Below are positions 47,785-57,262 of a DNA stretch of 60,000 nucleotides, in pieces. The notes beneath the pieces were generated by a model. It was not told the origin of the DNA. It did no database searches and saw only the letters and a program-made list of their open reading frames with translations. How positions within the stretch are numbered: position 1 is the first letter of the stretch; every line of letters starts with the position of its first letter. The DNA comes from Hydractinia symbiolongicarpus (lineage: Eukaryota > Cnidaria > Hydrozoa > Anthoathecata > Hydractiniidae): the NCBI RefSeq assembly GCF_029227915.1, contig NC_079875.1:24810001-24870000 (forward strand), given 5' to 3'. The translations under genes were made by a program, and so were the position numbers.

Positions 47785-49020
47785 GACATTATATGTTTTC
47801 AGGCCATAGTCATGTTAAGAACATATTAAGAATAATGAGGATAGTATTTGTTAAAATAGCTCAGAACATCGAATTTCGAAGCCGAAACTAAAACACAATA
47901 GTCTTATAAAAACTATTCTTATAATTTACATTAACCGTAAAAAGTAATTTTTCCGTTGTTGCTGTTTCTAACACTACAGGTTGTGAAATTCAGTGTTGAT
48001 GTCGTTATAAAAAATCTAAACCTAAAACCTAAAGTTAAATCAATGTTTACATCTGTTACGTTACGATAGTTTGAAATTTATTAGTTTTAAAAAAATAATT
48101 GAACTGAAAAACCGACTGTAGTTTAAAGGTGAAGTCACGAAAACGATTGTTCGAACTTTGATTCGAGGGAAAGGAGATTTTAACCTTGAAATTAAAGGAG
48201 CCAAATGAACAATTTAATTGGCAGATCCAGATGACACATCGTAGAGATTATTCAATGATCTCTACGATGAAGAACAAGTGTAATTTTTGTGTAGTTTGAT
48301 GCTGTAAGTAGTTTGATGCAATCTGTTCTTAAAGGACCGGATACACTTGTATAACATCACTGAAGTATACCTTGTATTATCAATATAATTTCTTAAAATA
48401 TGTTTAAAATTTGGTTGTTCCGGTATCGAATGCCTTTTGTTTGTGTGACAATAGATCTATTATCTGCTAGCATTGTTGTGGCAACGATGTTATGAAATTA
48501 AATGAAAAGCCCTTGCAGGCTAAAAGATTTCAGATTCTTGTTCGTCGTGTATAATTTTGTTCCCTATACCTTTCAAGGTCGCCAGTAGGCTGTTTTGTAC
48601 AGAACTTCTACAATGTTGTTCCGTCATTTATTACCTTGAATGTTTTATGCAGTATTTGAGATACAGGCTAGAACAAACCAACGTGTTGTTGTTAGCAGGC
48701 AAAGCAAGGGTCATAAGTTTAAGTTGGCCAAAGCGGTGAAAAAAATGCAAGATGACCAGATTTTAGAATCAGATGCTTGTAAAAAAAATAACCTGTGAAA
48801 ACTAATACTTTAAAACAATACAGTACCACACTTAACATTCATAAGAAAGAAACGAAAACGTTTTGTGTTATTGCTTGTGGTGTAACGATTTTTAGGAATG
48901 TTTTATTATGCCTGCGACATGACTAAAATCGTTATGAAGTTTAACTATAGTATAGTATGCCATGAAGTCATGGAATTGATATTGATGATTATCGGAATCC
49001 TTTAATCACAGATTGCTTAC
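47785..49020. other. No gene seen
   Basis: AT-rich spacer with only short frames. No repeat structure or splice-bounded coding stretch is evident. Confidence 0.5.
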
Positions 49021-49025
49021 CCTAG

Positions 49026-50160
49026 GGTATTCATTGATCTCTCAAAGGCTTTTGATGCTGTAAATCATAGCATTATTTAATCTAAACTAAAATCCTACGG
49101 TATTCGGGGCAACAAATTAAAATGGTTTACAAATTACTTGACTAACCGGAAACAATGAAAAAAACGACGCCCTTTCAGCTAATAAAAAGTGGTGTTCCAC
49201 AAGGATCCATTCTTGGACACTTACTGTTTTTAATCTACATAAACGACTTACATAATTCCTCTAAAATATTGAGATTTATTCTATTTGCTGACGATACTAA
49301 TCTTTTTTACTCTCATGCTCACATTAAAGATCTTTTTAAAACAGCTATCCAAGAACTTGGTTTAAAGCAAATAAACTCTCACTTAATATAAGTAAAACTA
49401 ATAATGTATTATTTTATAACCGTTAAAAAACTGATAACATCCCACTCCAACTATCTTTGCTTAAAATAAATAATGTAACCATAAAGAGAGAAGAAACAAT
49501 AAAATTTCTTGGCGTAACTTTGGATGAATCATTAACATGGAATAAACATATACAAACCTTTGAAAATAAAATCTCTAAAAACGTAGGAATATTATATAAG
49601 GTCAAACGATACTTAAATCTCCATTGCTTAAAAAACCTTTATTTTTTTCATACACAGTTACTTATCATATTGTAACATATGCCGGGCAAGCAATGATTAA
49701 AAAATTATATAATAAACAAAAGCATGCTTGTCGAATAATTTTTGGTTTAGACAGACATGCACCAACGCAACGCAACACCTAATTTTTTAAATTGGGGCTT
49801 CGAACGTCTATCAATTAAATATACATCAAGTTTTACTTTTCATGTATAAGATAATGCAGAACATAACACCAAAATTGTTTACTACCCAATTTAGTTCAAT
49901 ACAACATAAATATAATACCAGATTTTCAAAAAATAATTATCAAGTGCCAAAAATTTTATTAAAATCTAGCGCATTTTCAATTAGACATAGCGGACCATAC
50001 TTTTGGAATACTTTTTTATCTGATGCAATTAAAAAAACAAAACTCTTAATTTTTACGAAAAATACGAAAACAAAATTATTAACGACAGAACTTATAGACA
50101 GTTATAAATATTTTAGATACACACTCGTATATAGACTTTCGTATAGTTAACATATTTCTT
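49026..50160 (+). pseudogene. Decayed LINE reverse transcriptase
   Basis: Translated pieces in changing frames give motif A (VFIDLSKAFDAVNHSII, then stop), motif B (SGVPQGSILGHLLFLIYIND), LFADDTNLFYS, the thumb IKFLGVTLDESLTWNKHIQ and a C-terminal block with KYNTRFSKNNYQVPK. Several stops and frameshifts are present. This is a different, more divergent family from the LINE at 27,745. Confidence 0.85.
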
Positions 50161-50372
50161 TACTATATTTGATATCTATTTTAATATTATTCTAACTCTC
50201 TCTCTTTTTTGCTTAAAAACGGGGTTGGTGATAAGGCAACTTGTGCCTTCTTTTTGCTCCAGCCATTTTTGTTTCGAATAATGCATTAATACATAAAAAA
50301 TTAATACAAACATTGTTCCACTGACGTTTTCACAAGTAGCAACCTGCTGCTCCACAAGATTGTTCTATAACA

Positions 50373-50570
50373 TTCTGCATGTCAATCGTATATGTCCCAG
50401 CATAGAACGTAATGCGTTTTCTTTCCATTATAAGATTAGGCAAGTCTGCATGTGAATCGTATATGTCCCAGCATGGAACGTAATGCGTTCTCTATCATTA
50501 TAAGATTAGGCATGTCGCCATGTGCATCGTATATGCCCTAGCATAGAACGTAATGCGATTTCTAGATTGC
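50373..50570. repeat. Three tandem copies of a 70-71-bp unit
   Basis: Units begin near 50377, 50448 and 50518 and share GAACGTAATGCG and ATCGTATATG. The last copy is divergent. A TATAAA-like word (GAATATAAAGGC) lies downstream near 50,610. Confidence 0.85.
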
Positions 50571-51284
50571 CTGATGGATTAATGCTCACGTGATGGTTCA
50601 GACGAATATAAAGGCTGCATACGATCTGTGTAGTTTTCAGTTGCAGTCGCGTGACTGTTGTAGCAAATGACAAGCATTAGAGAAAAGCTATGAATAAGAA
50701 TAAACAATTTTCAAAACAAGAAAAAGTATCGTTTCAGCAGTTTATAGGTTTAAATAACAACAAAATACTTTTGAGGTTCATTATTGCAAAACAATGAAAA
50801 AAAAAATGAAGCTTATCTTAGTGTAAATATGAACTAAATATTTTCTAGCCAAGATAGGGTCATTCGTCGGAAACTTTATTACGAAATAATTGTTATGGCT
50901 TACCAAAATATGACGACTTGGACATCAAATAGTTGTGAGGTCATTGGTGTGATACACTTGCGCTGATGATTGCAATTACTTTCAATCGAATGAGGTTGAA
51001 CAGTTTTAGGTGTAATACAGCACACTAACATTCTTTGAAAAACCTAATCCAAAATAACAGAACACGAGAAGAAGTTCATAATGTAGACAACCATCTTGTT
51101 GATAGTAGAACGATGTGATTTTGGTGGTTGATTAACTTCAGTGAGCATATTATTCACTTACTGCAATGTTACATAAATACAAAAGGTATATATACAACCA
51201 AACTACTAAAAATATTTGAACAAATGTATTTTTTTAATAAAAAAATGTATATATAAATATCTAAATAAATATCTATATAATATA

Positions 51285-51455
51285 TATATAGACTGAAAAA
51301 GATTTGAAAAAATCGAAAATTTTATACCACACCATGTGTTTTGAATGTTTTTATATTCATACACACATAGACGAAATTGGTTTTCCTTGTGTATACACTG
51401 AAGAAGATTTGAAAAGAATCGAAAATTTTATACCACACCATGTGTTTTTAATGTT
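51285..51455. repeat. Two direct repeats of about 58 bp
   Basis: The phrase AATTTTATACCACACCATGT with its surroundings occurs near 51,320 and again near 51,423, separated by a short (AT)-rich spacer. Confidence 0.8.
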
Positions 51456-51574
51456 ATATTTAATATAATAAATATTAATATATATTTAAAATATACTAAC
51501 AGGATGATATCATCATCGTAACTCTATAAAAGTAGCTGCAAAGTTGATTGATCAAAATATGGCTTGTCAGTTTG

Positions 51575-52140
51575 TCAGCGTGGTGTCGTTGAAAGGCTAA
51601 ATTTGATAGCATTATGATCAGAGAAATGTATACACTTGACATAGCAATTAATGCAGTACATCGACAAAACGCTACTCTTCACATAAACATGATCAAGGAT
51701 AGCACCAGCTAGATGAGTAGGTCCTGGTACAATTTGTGTATAATCATTCATGATATCTGCTAATTCTGGCTGGTCAGCTTGGGCATTTATATTGAAATCT
51801 CCAAGTATAACATGTATGTCAGAACTTGCAATTTTCCTTGACAGCATGTCGTAAAATGTCTGCAGATGACTGTTAACTTTTCTGTAAATAACCATGACAT
51901 TAAGAACATCAAATGAAAAGGACGGTTTGCGAAGTGAAACAGAACTGACCCCAGGATTATCATGAATATTATGAACCAATATATGCTTTCGAAAACACAA
52001 TGAACTGTTTTTGAATTCATTTGTCCATGAGCTAAGAAGTAATGTTCATCACCCAAAAGAGCTGACGTACTACTCAGGAGACTTATAGCAATTTGAAAAC
52101 GATCAATATTGATAGATGTTGGTAACTCATAACATGCCAT
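51575..52140 (-). pseudogene. Exonuclease-endonuclease-phosphatase (EEP) domain fragment
   Basis: The minus-strand frame (52000-51575) contains VILGDFNINA, THLAGAILDHVYV and HFSDHNAIKFSL, the catalytic GDFN, LDHV and SDH motifs of the APE1-like/EEP nuclease fold. It has no upstream half in the same frame; part continues in a shifted frame to 52,140. Such domains occur in LINEs and downstream of PIF1-type helicases in some animal Helitrons. Which source applies here is open. Confidence 0.7.
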
Positions 52141-53040
52141 GGGTCTGTTGAAATTTGACTGCTTAAAATTAGCATCGCCATGTTCTAAGATGTTATCTAA
52201 ATCAAATGATATTTAAACAGAAATTCTTTTGAGTTGGGACTAACATATAGCTAGAAGAGCATTGCACATACACTGAATACCAGCAGTTTCACCAAACTTT
52301 TAGTCGCCTTGATTAAATGACCCATTAACTGATTTAATATGGTAAGCCGAACCTGGATTAGATTCAATATCCCCGCACAAAAATAATAGAAGTTTGTGCA
52401 AGAAAGAAGATATTGTAAAAACATGGCAGAAAAACATAATTAGCTAGTTACATGAAATAAAATAATACACTAAGTCAATGGAATGATGAATAATATTCAG
52501 CACGACGTACCTTGGTACCTAAAGCAGCTTCCCAAGGTATTGAAAGTCTTCTCGATCTAGCAGTTTTAAATTTCAGTGAGTGAAGGCAGACTTTGCAGAA
52601 CAACAACACACTAGGCACACTTTGTACAACAACAGTAGGTCAGTAAGTCTAGCAAGATAGCAGATTGCATGAAAGCAAGATAAATATTCCAGCAATACTT
52701 CATTTATATTTCGCATGCATAAACGACTGGTCTGTGGTCTGCAAAATACAGTTAAGACACGCACAACATGATAAGAAGCGGGAAATAGAGTCGCGGAAAA
52801 AAAGAAGAATTATGGCGCGGGGGAGCGGGTAAGTTACGATATTCGGTCAGATCGCATGTCACTTTTGGTCGCACAAGCCGAAACCAATACACTCCTCTCC
52901 TCCGGGACGAGTGTAACAAAACAACAGGAAAAAATCTGTTGCTAATAACGGACTGTGCGCTTATTACAGGTAAACGGTATTGTGCACATGTATAGGCGCA
53001 ATACCCTTACAAAAAAAATTATTGCAACTTTGGTTTAAAA
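52141..53040. other. No gene seen; left flank of the virus-like block
   Basis: No coding sequence. Around 52,978-53,010 an imperfect palindrome (GGTATTGTGC ... GCGCAATACC) occurs. The left boundary of the Polinton-like element may lie here, but no terminal repeat partner was found in the window. Confidence 0.4.
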
Positions 53041-53046
53041 TGAAAA

Positions 53047-53116
53047 GCAGGCAACAGCCTGCCGTTACACCCTGTAGCTAAATTATCCAACTCCCGAATA
53101 ATCGGGAGTTGGATAA
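53047..53116. promoter_or_regulatory. Two strong hairpins upstream of the 425-aa gene
   Basis: GCAGGC/GCCTGC with an AACA loop (53047-53062) is followed by a 15-bp perfect stem TTATCCAACTCCCGA with loop ATAA (53083-53116). They end 61 bp before the ATG of the plus-strand gene. Role (RNA hairpin, replication or end-processing signal) is unknown. Confidence 0.6.
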
Positions 53117-53177
53117 ATATTAAGCTCGGACATTTTAGTTATTATCTTAGAAAAAACTATCCTCTAAATAATAAAAA

Positions 53178-54455
53178 ATGGCGGACATTGACATTGACCC
53201 TTTTGGAGATCATGGGAGACCGGATGAAGGTACCGATGAAACTTTTCCACTCATACCCACCGGGAACCGTACGCGAGTACATACACCAGGTGAGGAAGAA
53301 ACATCATTCGGAGGAGGTTCCACTCAACGTACCAGAGTTTTGCGGGAAATGGTTGATGTGTTGTATGATAGATTATCTGAAGGATCCCTGTCAAAACCTG
53401 AGGTGCTACATACAGACCTTTTTGAAATTAAGGATGGTGAATTATACTACAGAGATAAAAACGAACCTTTCACAAACAATGGAAGACTAAGGGCCACCGG
53501 TACTATATCAGATATATTAGGCAAGAGAAGGCTGCGTAATTTAGGCTTTGACATACCAAAAGGTAAGATTACAGCCCGACAAGCTGCTAAGCTAAACAAA
53601 ATACAAGAAGAACTACCCTCGTCATCTAAAATAACAACAGCAAGTGATGTAGAATTAGAAGCTATATCTGGGGATGTGGTAAACAGTACGGAAGATTTAA
53701 TTTCATTGGTCAAACAATCTGTAGACCATGAAGCAACCCAGACCGGTGATCTATTTGAATATCCTATGCGTGAATTGCTAGGATTGGATAGATCATTGAG
53801 AAACATACGAGGAAGTCTTCAGGATGAAGTTGCAAAAAAGGTTCAGCTCGAACAGCATATTGACAGAGAAAAAAACAAGTTGGAAGAGATGGAAAACACA
53901 CCAAATATGACCGAGGAACAACAAAATGAAGCGAAAGAAAGGTTGAAAGGTTTGCAAAATGAGTTGAAAGGCCGGCAAGAGATTATCGATATTCTCAAAG
54001 GTAAACTTAACAGTCAAATAAAAAGCATCAGGGAGACGATTGCTAAAGTACTTGACAAAGATACCACACTGTCTGAGAAGATACGAACACTATTCCGTGA
54101 GCAGGGTATCACTGTTGTCAGCGTACTAACGGCATTTGGTATGGTTATCGGCCTTCTCGTAGAAGCTTTGTCACCTGGGGGTGGGGGGTCATCCACCGGT
54201 AACACACAAAATCATGAAAAGGGTGGTGCAAAGGACCTCCGGTCCTGGATAAAAAACAAGTTGAATGCGTTGGGATCTCTCTTGGGAAGGTTGGCGGGGA
54301 CGGCCGCTGCAGCCCCACCGGGTATATTAGGATCCATCGTATCATGGATACTCAATAGAGCGAAAGAAGCCGTTGGTTGGTTGAGTCAAAACTTGTGGGC
54401 TTTGATAGTTGGAATCGGAGGTCTGATATACACCTATCTCGTGACAAAGCGTTAG
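53178..54455 (+). CDS. 425-aa coiled-coil membrane protein of Polinton-like element
   Basis: An intronless frame with ATG at 53178 in good context (AAAAATGGCG). Residues 1-60 are acidic and polar. Residues about 205-300 are a long charged coiled coil (KVQLEQHIDREKNKLEEMEN). Then come FREQGITVVSVLTAFGMVIG (first hydrophobic segment, about 308-332), a Gly/Ser linker, an Ala/Gly-rich amphipathic stretch and a C-terminal membrane segment (LWALIVGIGGLIYTYL). I recall similar FREQGIT...LTA proteins recurring in cnidarian Polinton-like loci, but cannot assign a function; virion-membrane or minor structural protein is a guess. It is convergent with the minus-strand cluster, leaving a 73-bp gap. Confidence 0.8.
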   Translation: MADIDIDPFGDHGRPDEGTDETFPLIPTGNRTRVHTPGEEETSFGGGSTQRTRVLREMVDVLYDRLSEGSLSKPEVLHTDLFEIKDGELYYRDKNEPFTNNGRLRATGTISDILGKRRLRNLGFDIPKGKITARQAAKLNKIQEELPSSSKITTASDVELEAISGDVVNSTEDLISLVKQSVDHEATQTGDLFEYPMRELLGLDRSLRNIRGSLQDEVAKKVQLEQHIDREKNKLEEMENTPNMTEEQQNEAKERLKGLQNELKGRQEIIDILKGKLNSQIKSIRETIAKVLDKDTTLSEKIRTLFREQGITVVSVLTAFGMVIGLLVEALSPGGGGSSTGNTQNHEKGGAKDLRSWIKNKLNALGSLLGRLAGTAAAAPPGILGSIVSWILNRAKEAVGWLSQNLWALIVGIGGLIYTYLVTKR

Positions 54456-54498
54456 ATCCTTGTATAGATTATATGTTACACGCATCATGTAACATAGA

Positions 54499-54529
54499 GT
54501 ACCGGTAGTACCGGTAGTACCGGTAGTAC
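54499..54529. terminator. TACCGGTA triple repeat between convergent genes
   Basis: GTACCGGTAG is repeated three times, each holding the palindrome TACCGGTA, exactly in the gap between two gene 3' ends. Its position suggests a 3'-end or termination role (inference). Confidence 0.35.
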
Positions 54530-54960
54530 TATCTTTCGAAATACCACACAGCACCACCGACACCGATCATACTTAGCGCGATAAAGGCCAATTCCCTTTC
54601 ATGTTGATCCTGACTCGGTGTATAAAAGTCGCTCAATACAGGTTCCCGCGGTAGGACATCCAGTCCTTCAAGTTTATCCCCAAACACTTTTTTATATTCA
54701 CGCATTGCATCGTTTAGCTCTATGAATTTCCCTTCGGCCTTCTTTTCAAGTCTGAGCTGCTTATTAATAAAGTCTATTCTCTCTTGTCTTTTACGTTGCC
54801 ACAAAACCTGAGCTTTTTGTAACTGTTCTATGGCCTGATCATGACGCTTTCTTTCCTTATCAATTCTGTCTTTTGATAAGCTTGAAAAGAGATAGCTTGA
54901 GCCTGTAAAAGCCAAAGCATTGGCTAAGGCCCCTCCCAACATCATCGCAATTGAAGCCAT
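54529..54960 (-). CDS. 143-aa membrane/coiled-coil protein of Polinton-like element
   Basis: Starts at ATG 54960. An Ala/Gly-rich hydrophobic N-terminus (MMLGGALANALAFTGSSYLF) is followed by a charged helical region (about 30-95: ERKRHDQAIEQLQKAQVLWQ) and a second hydrophobic segment near the C-terminus (LAFIALSMIGVGGAVWYF). No enzyme motif is visible. The 2-bp gap to the next upstream gene, shared strand and lack of introns indicate a virus-like cluster. A virion structural protein is plausible but unproven. Confidence 0.75.
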   Translation of the reverse strand: MASIAMMLGGALANALAFTGSSYLFSSLSKDRIDKERKRHDQAIEQLQKAQVLWQRKRQERIDFINKQLRLEKKAEGKFIELNDAMREYKKVFGDKLEGLDVLPREPVLSDFYTPSQDQHERELAFIALSMIGVGGAVWYFER

Positions 54961-54962
54961 GT

Positions 54963-55190
54963 TTAGATATTTATAGTTTCGGGTATAATCTTTTGCTTAA
55001 TTAAGTATTCCCTTGACATTTCACTAGCGGCGACGATGGCGACTAGCTTTCCGGTATCTTCCAAGTCAAACTTTTGAATTGATGGTGGTGACATTTTTAA
55101 CACCTTTTTTCCTAACATTGAATAGCCGACAGCGAAAACGCAGACGACCGATGCGTGATATAAATCGTTGACGATACTTTTCTTGTCCAT
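54963..55190 (-). CDS. 75-aa single-pass membrane protein of Polinton-like element
   Basis: Starts at ATG 55190. It has one hydrophobic segment (ASVVCVFAVGYSMLG) near residues 13-27 and a second weaker one (GKLVAIVAAS). There is no known motif. It sits 2 bp upstream of the 143-aa gene and 44 bp downstream of the 141-aa gene on the same strand, which supports it as a real gene despite its size. Confidence 0.65.
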   Translation of the reverse strand: MDKKSIVNDLYHASVVCVFAVGYSMLGKKVLKMSPPSIQKFDLEDTGKLVAIVAASEMSREYLIKQKIIPETINI

Positions 55191-55234
55191 GTTATTTCTA
55201 TACTGTGAGATTATTATATCGCGATATTATCCCT

Positions 55235-55660
55235 TTATTCCATTTCAAGTTTACTTATTCTCACAGGTGTTTTGGATTTTTGTGGTGGGGTACCCTTCGG
55301 CCCAGTTATAGCAAATAGTACATTGTCTTTCTGTTTATACACAAAATAAGCACCAACCAAACCGATGGCTATTATTCCCCCTATAGCGTAGTTCATGGGC
55401 TTTTCATTTGGGACGATGGTAGGTTCTGCCTCTCCGGCATTGTCTTCTTGAGATGGCTGTGTATGAGGCGTCTGCTGTGTCTGAGGCGTCTGTGGTGTCT
55501 GAGGCGTCTGCTGTGTCTGAGGCGTCTGCTGTGTTTGTGCCATGACCGCTTTTTTATATTCTTCCCGCATTTTACGGTTGTATTCCGCCAACCTCTTACC
55601 CGCTTCAACCTTTTTAGGGTTCTTCGTTGTCACCTGAATGGGAGTCTGTTCCTCTGACAT
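55235..55660 (-). CDS. 141-aa protein with PQTQQT repeats and one membrane segment
   Basis: Starts at ATG 55660, inside the end of the preceding gene (47-bp overlap). Order: basic N-terminal helix (RLAEYNRKMREEYKKA), a Pro/Gln/Thr repeat (QTPQTQQTP units; 15-bp and 30-bp DNA repeats at 55,450-55,545), an acidic linker, a transmembrane segment (YAIGGIIAIGLVGAYFVY) and a basic tail. The repeat is likely to vary in length between copies of the element. Confidence 0.72.
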   Translation of the reverse strand: MSEEQTPIQVTTKNPKKVEAGKRLAEYNRKMREEYKKAVMAQTQQTPQTQQTPQTPQTPQTQQTPHTQPSQEDNAGEAEPTIVPNEKPMNYAIGGIIAIGLVGAYFVYKQKDNVLFAITGPKGTPPQKSKTPVRISKLEME

Positions 55661-56150
55661 CTTTATTATCTGTTGTATTACTACTACTAGTAGTATTATT
55701 ATTTGCGTTTAAATTTCGTCCGGCGATATAATGCCTACCCGTAATGAGACCAACACTGAGTGGTGCTAACAATGAGCCGAATTTATAATACAAGTCACAT
55801 GTGAATCTTTGAAGGGCAGAGTTTAGGAAGGGGTCATTTTCCAGGTCATTGCTCAATGCATTTTGAGAATTTATTCCCAAGACTGTACAGGCCCCCATGG
55901 AATACATGTGAATGATTGATTGTCCTAAGGACTTTACCATTTGACCTGATAGTTTAGCTTCATATATACTAAATAGTTTCTTCACCTCATCATCTTTGAG
56001 CTTTTGAATTTGATCGTCCGTATACATTTTACCCAGGTATAGCTTGCTATTTCCGGTTAACACACACTCTAGCAATTTTTGCCTCTTACCATCCTCGGAT
56101 GGAGGACCCGGAAGAGCAATTAAGTTATCAATTGCCGTTTCAGATTTCAA
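55614..56150 (-). CDS. 178-aa protein of Polinton-like element with altered 5' end
   Basis: The frame is open from about 56,240 to 55,614 but has no ATG near its start. The conserved-looking part begins LKSETAIDNLIALPGPPSED at 56,150 (TTG). The first Met is well inside (GKMYTDDQ). It contains a helical middle and a Cys-bearing hydrophobic part (MYSMGACTVLGINSQNA), then a Ser/Thr-rich tail. The upstream codons are a set of tandem repeats of GATTTCAAGAAATCTATAGG on the plus strand, so the original start was probably replaced by repeat expansion. Function is unknown. Confidence 0.65.
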   Translation of the reverse strand: MKSETAIDNLIALPGPPSEDGKRQKLLECVLTGNSKLYLGKMYTDDQIQKLKDDEVKKLFSIYEAKLSGQMVKSLGQSIIHMYSMGACTVLGINSQNALSNDLENDPFLNSALQRFTCDLYYKFGSLLAPLSVGLITGRHYIAGRNLNANNNTTSSSNTTDNKDVRGTDSHSGDNEEP

Positions 56151-56250
56151 GAAATCTATAGGAGTCTTATAGGAGAGTCTTATAGTAGTCTTATAGGAGA
56201 TTTCAAGAAATCTATAGGAGATTTCAAGAAATCTATAGGAGTCTTATACT
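56151..56250. repeat. Tandem repeats built from the start of the 178-aa gene
   Basis: GATTTCAAGAAATC (itself an inverted repeat) occurs three times (about 56,143, 56,200 and 56,222), interleaved with TCTTATAG(G)AG units. One copy overlaps the first codons of the downstream gene. Confidence 0.8.
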
Positions 56251-56275
56251 TTTGTTACAAGAGTCTTGTAACAAA
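56251..56275. repeat. Perfect 25-bp palindrome at the 3' end of the ATPase gene
   Basis: TTTGTTACAAGA, one central G, then the exact inverted copy. It lies 11 bp past the ATPase stop codon. ACAAGAGTCTTGTAACAAAA from it reappears at 57272-57291, on the far side of the ATPase gene. Confidence 0.85.
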
Positions 56276-56286
56276 AAACGTCCAAT

Positions 56287-56898
56287 CTAGCAAATCACGT
56301 AAGTTCTTGGATGTTCCATTCTCATGACTAAATGTGTGTATTTACCATCTTTTAGCCTTTCCTTAACCGTCTGGATCTCTGATCGTGATTCAATGACATC
56401 ATTCTCTTCATGAATAGTTGCGAGATCTTGTCTGTCTTTTGGATACCACACATATAACATTTTAGCTTGCCTTCGTAAATTTTTTGGTATAGCGGTGTAT
56501 GATTGTGTGAGTAGCCACATAGTGTGGTTTCGATGTCGTCCGCTAACGGCCAACTCTAGCAATGGCTGTCTCTTTTTGTCTAGTTTCTCATCTGCGATGA
56601 TATCGTCGATCAGGAATAAGGTTTTGTATCCGGCACAGAAATCCGTCATCTTTCGAATATAATCATATAACATACCTCCCGGCTCAATTAGAATCACATA
56701 TCTGTCGTTCCAAAACCATTTTCGGTCCCTATATGTCTTATTCCATCTTAATGTTGGGCATATAATCACGATGAAATCGAAGTGATCAAAGTATTCATTC
56801 TCTAATAATTTTACAACACGTTTGGATTTTCCGCAGCCCGTAGGGCTAACAAATAATGCTGTGTGGGGCTCTTTCATGTAAAGTGTGTTTTTCGCCAT
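56287..56898 (-). CDS. A32/FtsK-type DNA-packaging ATPase of Polinton-like element
   Basis: 203 residues from ATG 56898. Walker A SPTGCGKS at residues 18-25, Walker B LFLIDD at about 94-99, and a downstream LLTQSY motif (129-134) typical of A32-like packaging ATPases, where Gln acts near the nucleotide. The protein ends soon after a charged region, which is normal for Polinton and virophage copies (about 200-260 aa). These ATPases drive DNA into capsids, so their presence argues for a virus-like element rather than a plain transposon. The frame is intact. It starts 6 bp after the stop of an upstream same-strand fragment. Confidence 0.88.
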   Translation of the reverse strand: MAKNTLYMKEPHTALFVSPTGCGKSKRVVKLLENEYFDHFDFIVIICPTLRWNKTYRDRKWFWNDRYVILIEPGGMLYDYIRKMTDFCAGYKTLFLIDDIIADEKLDKKRQPLLELAVSGRHRNHTMWLLTQSYTAIPKNLRRQAKMLYVWYPKDRQDLATIHEENDVIESRSEIQTVKERLKDGKYTHLVMRMEHPRTYVIC

Positions 56899-56904
56899 TC
56901 TATC

Positions 56905-57069
56905 TTAATAAAGTACATCAATAATTTCACCGTTTTGAATGTTTAGTTGAGCGTCCATGATTAGATATATATAGGCGTTTAAGGATCCTGCGGTTTCTGC
57001 TGTCTTTTCAGATACTCCTCCTACACACGAAGATGAGAAGATCGCTCTTGTGATTGCTATGACAACAGG
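56905..57069 (-). pseudogene. C-terminal remnant of the gene upstream of the ATPase
   Basis: About 54 codons remain open, ending IQNGEIIDVLY and a stop at 56907-56905. The 5' part is lost close to a small inverted-repeat element at 57,117-57,262. The position just before the ATPase and the protein-like ending would suit a capsid-type gene, but the remnant is too short to identify. Confidence 0.5.
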
Positions 57070-57116
57070 TTATTTCATATGGTATTTGTTTAGATAAAGA
57101 ATGACGTCAATTAAAT

Positions 57117-57262
57117 GTCAATCAAACCAGAATAACAATAGAGAACAATGCATTCCTTACATACCAAATATCCTTAGCAACGGCTACTTTCGTTTTGACT
57201 TTTTCTTATGTAAACAACTTTCTGGTATGTAAAATCCTAATGTTATAAGCGTTTGATTGACA
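57117..57262. mobile_element. 146-bp imperfect inverted-repeat element (MITE-like)
   Basis: TGTCAATCAAAC (57117-57128) is inverted as GTTTGATTGACA at 57251-57262. Inner parts also pair (TTACATACCA with TGGTATGTAA). It lies next to the truncation point of the gene upstream of the ATPase. Confidence 0.6.

Noticed and set aside
55393-55657. Overlapping open frames on both strands over the PQTQQT repeat
   Set aside because: They are frame shadows of the repetitive coding sequence of the 141-aa gene.
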